A DNA stretch of 64,000 nt from Plantago major. Taxonomy: Eukaryota; Streptophyta; Magnoliopsida; Lamiales; Plantaginaceae. Positions 56,460-64,000 of the stretch are shown in pieces. The DNA lies in contig JAIFAC010000454.1 in assembly GCA_026545765.1 (NCBI GenBank), positions 35,268 through 99,267 of the forward strand, written 5' to 3'. Positions within the stretch are counted from its first letter, which is position 1. Every line of letters starts with the position of its first letter. The notes under the pieces are model-generated. The model worked only from the letters and a program-made list of their open reading frames with translations. It did no database searches and had not been told where the DNA came from. A program made the position numbers and the translations under genes.

Positions 56460-56690
56460 AAATCCACCGGCTTCCTAGCCTTGATGAACACTTCCTAGTC
56501 GCATAAGTCTTCCCAGCCACGATCGGCTTCCTAGCCTCGACAAAGACTTCCTAGTTGCATAAGTCTTCTTCAACGCGATCGGCCTCCTAGCCTCGTGAAG
56601 ACTTCTTAGGCTGAAGTCTTCCTAGCCTTGACCGGCTTCCTAGCTGCAAGAGCGAGCCGCAGGAGTTTTCCTAGCCTCGATGGATGAGTT
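56460..56690 (+). repeat. Imperfect tandem repeat in the gypsy leader
   Basis: Several degenerate units of about 55-70 bp built around CGGCTTCCTAGCCTCGA and GACTTCCTAG...GCATAAGTCTT. Non-coding. Confidence 0.65.
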
Positions 56691-57464
56691 AGTATTTTAT
56701 CGTCTAATCTAATCTTTTTTACCGTATTTTTGTAGTTCTTAAGCTTAGTTTTTATTTATTTTGCTAGGATATTTTCACGTTTCGTGTTTTGTATTTTCAG
56801 GTTTGTGCTAAAATAATGCATATTTATGAATTAAGGGAGGGAGTAAAGTTCCTAGGCCTCAAAGGCGGTTGAAAACGGAGTTGAACGGTCAAGATGGAAG
56901 TGGATTTGGAGTTCGGACGAAGATTTTATTGATGTTTAAGCGAAAGCACTCGAAATTCGAACTACGATGGAACAACCTTGGCATTTTGGCCATAAACGTG
57001 ATCTAAATGTGCCACCTTACTCCAACACGTGTCGAGCGATGGGCTGACAAGATCCGGATTCAAGTCTGTCCCCAGCTCTCCTATAAATAGCGAGCATTTA
57101 CTTCTCACAATGGTAACTCGACTACTTGCAATATTTCACTTCTAAGTTTATCCGATTGAGCTCCCACTTTCGAACAACCGACTAGGCAGTTGAATCTTTA
57201 GACAAACCCAAAGCAGGTCTAACCCTTACCTCAATTTTGCATGAGGGCGTTGATCGAGATTCAAGTGTAATTATTGATCTCTCCTAAACTTTAGAGTGAT
57301 TATTAATAAGATAAAAAGATTTAACCGGAGTACAATTTAGTTAGAGTGTTAGATACTTCGATCACACTTGGGGGTGTTGATGAAATTCAACCCGGTAAAA
57401 ATCACAAAGCCTCATGAGAGTCGATTTTTAGATAAATTATCTAAAGGCAATTATGTTATTAATT
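56691..57464 (+). other. Unassigned sequence, possibly a second LTR fragment
   Basis: No ORF. A TATA-like CCTATAAATAGCG is at 57080-57092, and the style (GTGTTTTGTATTTTCAGGT at 56787) resembles the U3 of Athila-like LTRs such as 25883-27187. No boundaries found. Confidence 0.3.
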
Positions 57465-59872
57465 GATATCATCAGGAGCTTAACCGAGTGTTCACTCAAG
57501 ACGAGGTAAAGCTTGCACTTTTCGATATGTACCCCTTAAAATCCTCTGGACCTGATGGCATGTTAGCAATTTTTTATCAGCGTTTTTTTGCATATAGTTG
57601 GTAAAAATGTTGTTGACTGTGCTCTTTCTTTTCTCAATGACCTAAACTTAATTACACCATATTGTTCTTATTCCAAATTGTAAAACACCAATCAAAGTTA
57701 ATCAATTTCGACCCATCAGCCTTAGTAATGTGATGTTTAAAATAGCTTTCAAAGCTATTACCAATAGGCTAAAACCCCATATGAGTTTGATTATTTCTGA
57801 AACCCAATCTGCCTTTGGTCCTAACAGACTTTATACTGATAACATTTTAGTAGCCTATGAAGTGAACCATTTTTTAAAGCAAAAAACTAAGGGCAAAGAT
57901 ATTTTTATGTCTTTAAAACTTAACATGAGTAAGGCCTATGATCGGGTGGAGTGGTCTTTTTTGAAAAGAGTGTTAGAGAGACTAGACTTTGAGAACTCTT
58001 TCATTGATCTCATTATGCTTAGTGTGAAGCTGTTTCCTATTATGTGCTTTTGAATGGTCAGATTATAGACTATCCAGTAGGAAAGGGGATCCTCTTTCAC
58101 CTATCTTTTTATTTGTCATGGAGGCTTTTACTGTTCTTATTTGTGATGCGGAGGCGAGGGAGGTGTTGCGAGGAGTTTCTGTCTCTCCAAGCGCACAAAG
58201 GATCTCACATTTACTGTTTTCTGATGATACCTTAATGTTTTGCCATGCTTCTGTTAATGTTGCTCGTGTTATTGTTGATGTGTTGCATAGGTTTAGTCTT
58301 ACTTCGGGCCAGGAAATTAATTTAGAAAAATCCATGGTGGTCTTTAGTAGGAATGCGGGGGTTGAGAGGGTGGAGGAGGTGAGGAGTATCTTACCAGTTA
58401 GGGTGGTGGAAAAATATGATAAGTATTTGGGGCTTCCAACGGAGATGGGTAGGTCTAAGAATGAGATTTTTAGTTGGCTCCGTGAGAGAGTGTGGAAGAA
58501 AGTTGATAATTTTAGCAATAAACTTCTCTCTAAGGCGGGGAAGGAAATACTAATTAAGTCGGTGATTCAAGCTATTCCTACTTATGTTATGTCGTGTTTT
58601 AAGCTTCCTGAGTACTTGCTTAAAGATATTGAAAGTATTATTGCTCGTTTCTGGTGGGGTAATGGCAAAGATAAGAAGATTCATTGGGTAAATTGGGACT
58701 CGCTTTGTAAGTCTGAAAGGGATGGAGGTATGGGATTTTGTGACCTACGATCTTTTAATTTGGCTATGTAGGGTAAATGATTTGGCGGGTTATTTACTAT
58801 CCTCATTCCCTTTTGAGTCGGGTTTTGAAAGCCAAGTACTTTCCAAACTATGACATACTTGATGCCGTCCCAAAAGGTAATGCTTCTTTTACGTGGAAAA
58901 GCATTTGTGGAGCATTGGATCTTGTTAGGAAGGGATTAGTTGGAGAGTGGGAGATGGAACAAACATTCATATTTGGGAAGATTTGTGTATCTAGAGATTT
59001 TATGTGAAACGATTACTCCTAGTTTGCAGAATTGGAACAATTGCGATGTGTCCTCTTTGATTAACAGTGAAACAGGGGGTTGGGATATAGTTATACTGAA
59101 AAATCTGTTTTGGGATAGGGATGTGACTGACATTTTGCGAATTCCTCTACCTGCTTTTGCTGCTGATGATATCCGGGTTTGGCACCACACCAAGCACGGT
59201 CATTATTCAGTCCGTAGCGCTTATCATTTGGCCAGAGAAATTCGAAATGCTACAATGATGAAAATTGGGTCTTAGGTTCGGTTTTGCTGGTAGGCTGGAT
59301 TTGGAAAATTACTTTGCCAAATAAATTTTTTTTTTTTAAATTGTGGAGGCTTGTGAAGATGTCTTTACCTGTTTATACAGCCTTGAGTCACAAGGGAATT
59401 GACCTTGACACCACCTGCCCTATTTGCAACCATGGCAGTGAAACGATGATCCATGTTTTTAAAGATTGCGAGTTTGCGAGATTGTTTTGGGTTATCTCTA
59501 CTCTATCTTTTAGTGTGATTAATACTTATCATTCACATGTCTCTTATTGGATCGAACAGGTCAAGTCCACTATTTCGAAGGAGGATTTCGTGTTTTTCAT
59601 CACCTCTCTTTGGAGCATTTGGAATCATCGCAATAGGGTAGTGCACGAGACAGGGGAGTTTGATGCTATGGAAACTCTTTTGTTAGTTCGTGATATCGCA
59701 CAATTCAGGCGGCGCTCCCGATTTCTGACCCGTGCCTGAACCACTACTCACTTGGCAGCCTCCGGCAGATAGTGTCACTAAATTGAATTTCGATGCATCT
59801 TTGAAGGCGCACCAAAATGGAATTAGCGTGGGAGCTGTTGCAAGAGACAACCATGGTAACGTCACAGGTTGG
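57465..59872 (+). pseudogene. Plant L1-type LINE ORF2 (reverse transcriptase to RNase H), 5'-truncated and interrupted
   Basis: The RT begins mid-domain (SSGPDGM at about 57555). It continues with SETQSAFGPNRLYTDNILVA (about 57796), KAYDRVEW (about 57930) and, after a frameshift, FSDD for the usual FADD catalytic motif (about 58217). Then comes the RT thumb/connector (RFWWGNGKDKKIHWVNWD, about 58650), a zf-RVT region with CPICNHGSETMIHVFKDC (about 59418), and the start of RNase H (KLNFDAS, GAVARDNHG, about 59780). Frameshifts and stops occur at 57600-57730, near 58050, at 58771, 59005 and 59275. At 59872 a copia LTR cuts the RNase H domain. No endonuclease domain is visible. Dead copy. Confidence 0.88.
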
Positions 59873-60041
59873 TGTGAAAGAGAGGAGAATCACTCTCGTA
59901 TATTGATGATTGAATAATGAATACAATGCTATTTGAGAAACTAATCTCTTGCTTAAATAGAAAACAGAACAGAACATAAATCCTAATCCTAACTGACTTC
60001 TAATACTAATCCTAACTGACTTCTAATTGGTTCCCTTGAGA
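59873..60041 (-). repeat. 3' LTR of a short-LTR Ty1/copia element on the minus strand
   Basis: About 169 bp. On the reverse strand it follows a G-rich PPT and ends CTCTTTCACA; its first bases TCTC replace the expected TG. A TATA-like TATTTAA lies in the middle. GTTGG at 59868-59872 should be the target duplication; the other copy is beyond the window. Confidence 0.7.
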
Positions 60042-60058
60042 CCCCCCCCCCCCTTCCC
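60042..60058 (-). other. Polypurine tract of the minus-strand copia element
   Basis: The reverse strand reads GGGAAGGGGGGGGGGGG directly before the LTR. Confidence 0.75.
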
Positions 60059-63000
60059 AAGATGGACATGGATGTTACGAATGTTCATCTTGGAACTGAA
60101 TTGAGAAAATAGATCGAGTCCCAATGGTTTAGTGAGAATATCAGCTACATTACGCAAGATGGAATGTGAATAATCTTGATAACTCCGACATAACTTTTCT
60201 CGTGTAAAATGATAATCAATCAGATGTTGTCTTCTCATGTAAAACCGAATTTTGTGCAATGCAGAGTGCACTCTTCGAATCAGTATAAACGCTCACAGGA
60301 ATAGAATGTGATATGCATAGATCCAGTAATAAATACAACAACCACTGAACCTCACAAGTAGTAAAAGAAAGAGCACGGTACTCTGCCTCGGCTGATGAAT
60401 GACTCATAGTAAATTTGCTTTTAGATTTCAAGATATAAGAGAATTACCAAGATAGATGGCATATCTTATAACACTACGCTTAGTGTCGGGACATCGTAAT
60501 CACTATCACAAAATGCGTCAATTGGAGAGAAGAATGGCTTGGTACCAAAATGCCTTGGCACAGTGTTTGCTTGAGATAAAGTAAGCGATGAGCAGACGCT
60601 AAATGAAATTTGTAGGTCGAGACATATATTGACTAAGAGTACGCAATGAATATGCTATGTCGGGACGAGTAATGGTGAGATAAATCAATCTTCCACTAAT
60701 CGTCGTACTCTTGTAGGATCATCAAGTAATGGAGATGTCGATGCAAACTTACGCTTAATGTCCATGGGCGTATCAATCGGTCTGCTACCCAAATATCCTG
60801 TATCGTGAAGAACATCCAACGTATACTTTCTCTGGCATAAGAAAATACCATTAGATGCGTGCAACCTCAATGCCCAACATATACTTCAGAACACCCAAGT
60901 CCTTGATAGTGAACTTCTCATGTAAGTGTTGTTTAACCTTGATAATCGCAACCTCATTGTCTCCGGCAAGAATTATGTCATCGACATAACACACAAGTGC
61001 TATAAAGAAAGTTGAAGACTGTAGGATGAACAAAGATGTATCAGCTTTAGACTGGACAAAACCATATGCAATAAGACATTCAGCAAGCTGATGAAACCAT
61101 TGGCGGGAAGCTTGTTTTAAACCATACAAGCTCTTGTTGAGTTTACACACCCGGGTGTCATCAGTGCTTAAATAGCCCGGTGGAGGCAACATATACACCT
61201 TCTCGTCAAATCCCCATGTAAGAAAGCATTATTGACATCACACTGATGTAAGAACCAATTTTTACTAGCCCTTGATAGCTAACAACACTCGAACTGTGGT
61301 TAACTTAGCTACAGGGGAAAAAGTGTGGAAATAATCAAAGTCATCTTCTTGAGTATAGCCTTTGGCGACCAAACGAGCTTTATAGTGTTCAATTGAGCCA
61401 TCTGATTTGTGCTTGATCTTATAAACCCATTTACATCCAATACAATGCTTTCCTTCTGGCAAAACCATGAGAGTCCAAGTATTTATGCATTAGAGCCTGC
61501 AATTCATCATTCATAGCTCGCTGCCATTCAGTGTCATTGCTAGCTTGTTTATAGGTCCTTGGTTCCACAGCCTGAGAAATAGCAGCTGTAAAGGCAAAGT
61601 GGGATTCGGATAGCTGAGAAGCAGACAAATAATTAGAGATAGGGTACAGAACCGAGGAAGCAACATTATTTGCTTTGGAATGAGTAAGAGATGGAGGCAA
61701 TGTGATGTTATGGCCAAAGTGTGCAGGTGTTGCTTTTGGTCTAGAAGATCTCCTAATAGCATCATCAACATCATGTGTCGGAGAACCACAAGACGACATA
61801 TCTGTATTGGTGATAGAATGAATTTCATCCACCAAAGAAGGTTGAGAAGAATCGAAATCAGTGTGTAATGATTCTATTGCCGTATCTGACGATTGAGGAG
61901 AGGGATCAGAAAGAGGAAGATCTGAGCAAAAATGCTGAACGAGTGGCTCATGTACAGGAGAAGATTCAACCACATGAATATCTGGGACATCAGGAGGCAT
62001 AGCAACTGGAGTACCAGGATTCTAAATAGGTAGAGTAGAATCAATCAAAGAATACACAGACTCCTCATGTGTTGTGGTGGTTGGCTTATCACGAGTACTA
62101 ATGTTATAAGGGAATATTGATTCATAAAATAAACATCCCTAGATATAATAATCTTGTTGGATTTTAAATGAAGGAGTTTGTAACCCTTAATACCCGTAGG
62201 ATAGCGAAAAACACATTTATCGGATCGAGCACTAAACTTGTGTCATGCACCTTGATGGAGCTACTATAACATAAACATCCAAAGACTTCGAAGGTGGTCA
62301 TAAGAAGGAGTTTATTGTAGCATCTCATAAGGTGTCTTGTGGGATAAAAGGTGATGGTAGTCGGTTGATGATATGAAATTGCGACTAGAATAGAATCACT
62401 CCGATTGTAAAGGAAGGTTGGATTGAAAAATCAATGATCGGCGACTGAAGTAAGTGTTGATGCTTCCTTTCAACCACCCCATTCTGGCGAGGAGTGTACC
62501 ATGAGATGTTTGATGTATTATGCCGGTTGAATTATAGAAACTACATAATGAATTCCATGTCATTGTCGGACTGACACATTTAATCTTATAGCCGGTGAAC
62601 ACCATGTTGTAACAATGTGTCATATGAGTGTGAACTTGATTTATGTCTCATCATATAGATCCGGTACACCTAGTGTAATCATCAATAATTGTCGAAAGAA
62701 ATCTTGTGAAAAGAATCGCTTTTATTTTGAAAAATGGCAAACATCACAAGGAACTGAAGGTTTACATTGAGAAGGTATAGTAGGTATCTTAGACATACAT
62801 TGAAAAGAGGTATGGCCTAGTCTTAGATGAAACAAGTTTACATCTGAAACTGTAGAATAAGCATGAGATACGAGGAAAAAGAAGAACTTGATCATGAAGC
62901 AGTGCAGGACTAATGTGATTGCGGATAGGATGATCTGAAAGCGATGACTTAGGAAGGCTTGAAATTGAGATGATATAAGCCATTCTTTTGCTCATCAAGA

Positions 63001-64000
63001 CCAATCTCTTTGAATGGTATGTTGTCCAAGACAAATTCTCATCTTTGAATAATATAGATCTCGTAGCACTGAATAACACATGATAGTGAGATCTCTTGGT
63101 CAAGCTGCTGATAGAAAGTAAGTTATATGTAAAGCTAGGGACATATAACACATTCTTCAATACCAAATCAGCAGATATTTGAATGTCACCCATGTAAGTA
63201 GCTATAGTGGAATTTTTGTTGGGTAGACTAATAAGAACATGAACAGGTATGGGCATAGAAGTGAAAAGAACCATATCACAAATCATGTGATCAGTTGCCC
63301 CAGTGTCAACAATCCAAGAGGTCATATGTTTACTACTATAGCGATAGCGGTGAAAGCCGTACAAACTGTGGTGTTAATCTCGAAGGATCGAGCAATGTTG
63401 CAATCTGCGATGTTGGTTAGTGAAAGTGGTCGCGAGGATTTGTGGGAGTGTATTGCTGCGAATGCCTTTGAAAGGCCAAAATTGATTATTGTTGCACGAG
63501 CGGATCAATAACGATTATCACCCATATCCGCATAACCACTAACATCGACCAGTTGCGATGGCTTTCTAGCGACTTTAGAAGTTCATGACGGTGGATATCG
63601 ATCAATTGGAAGCCAGTGTCGACGGTGTGGTTGGTCGTTTGACAATTGGTGCACTTTCGTTTTGGTTTGTCTCGTGGATTTGTTTGAGGCACGACTTGTG
63701 GATCCATAGGGGTGCATAAACATGTCGGACTTGGCAAGCATTGCAGATGTTGTCCATTGGAGAGCTTCGAGAAGCGCGGGTGTATATAGACTTCTTTGTG
63801 CCTCTTCACATAACGATATGGAATATACTTGTACCAAAAGATGGAATGAAACTTACGTAGCAAAATTTGGCTTTCTGTGATTCACATAGGACTCGTCTGG
63901 AAACTGACCATAAATTTGATCACATTTGACATCTTTTTCTTTGATCGGGGCAGGACGTAATTGAACGAGTCACACTGACAGCTGACTAATGCACCACAGT
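60059..64000 (-). pseudogene. Ty1/copia gag-pol on the minus strand, decayed, running off the right edge
   Basis: From the right edge leftwards: Gag zinc-knuckle remnant CTNCQTTNHTVDT (about 63640, partly destroyed); protease with WIVDTGATDHM (about 63310); integrase traces (about 62500-62600, SFYNSTGIIHQTS); a Ser/Pro-rich linker (62000-61600); RT with [14 protein letters not shown] (about 61430), LNKSLYGLKQASRQW (about 61140) and the catalytic YVDDIILAG (about 60990); RNase H with SSAEAEYRALS (about 60390) and ADILTKPLGLDLF (about 60140). Many frameshifts and stops. The IILAG form and short LTR set it apart from the Sireviruses. Lineage not assigned. It inserted in the LINE. Confidence 0.9.

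Overview
The window is plant nuclear DNA, almost certainly from a eudicot with a large, repeat-rich genome. The evidence is the lineages present: Sirevirus-type Ty1/copia, Athila-type Ty3/gypsy, a MuDR-like transposon with spliced exons, a plant L1-type LINE with a terminal RNase H, hAT ends and Stowaway-like MITEs. I see no intact host protein gene and no rRNA or tRNA gene. Assignment below eudicot is not supported; the post-pol gene reminds me of asterid (Lamiales) hypothetical proteins, but that is from memory only.

Left block (1-27187). A minus-strand Sirevirus begins here and runs off the left edge (gag start 1-108, PBS 213-224, LTR 227-1853). It sits in the 5' LTR of an Athila-like element that spans to 27187. 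A second Sirevirus (element 1, 4499-21652, TSD GGCTT) splits the Athila protease. The 3' LTR of element 1 is in turn split by a solo LTR of the same family (19500-21085, TSD CTCAC). The Athila element has gag, protease and an env-like/plant-transposon ORF but no reverse transcriptase or integrase, so it is non-autonomous.

Middle (27188-33981). AT-rich intergenic DNA holds a (TA)n tract, three or four small inverted-repeat transposons, a direct/inverted/direct duplication and a possible old LTR remnant.

Right block (33982-55755). This is a three-level nest. A hAT remnant (TSD about CTCGT...) contains a MuDR-like MULE (34278-55487, 9-bp TSD TTTTCTAT[G/T]), and the 5' part of the MULE transposase gene contains Sirevirus element 2 (38911-54715, TSD TTCAT). 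The MULE has two convergent genes: a spliced transposase (minus) and a GRF-like zinc-finger protein (plus).

Right end (55756-64000). A gypsy 5' LTR/PBS remnant with a tandem repeat is followed by a decayed LINE, which is interrupted by a minus-strand short-LTR copia element that leaves the window.

The most interesting material is in the two 16-17 kb Sireviruses. Downstream of pol each carries a further ~5.5 kb gene with nuclear-localisation-like basic clusters, a run of small phase-0 exons separated by introns of 76-82 nt, a coiled coil and a variable poly-Glu tract. Element 2 has five introns. Element 1 has the first three but lacks introns 4 and 5 at exactly the splice junctions, as if a partly spliced RNA had been reverse-transcribed and integrated. 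A second notable point is that many differences between copies fall at CAG/CTG sites and recur identically in unrelated LTRs. This suggests either systematic sequencing error at methylated CHG sites or a recurrent mutational process, and it means many of the apparent frameshifts may not be real.
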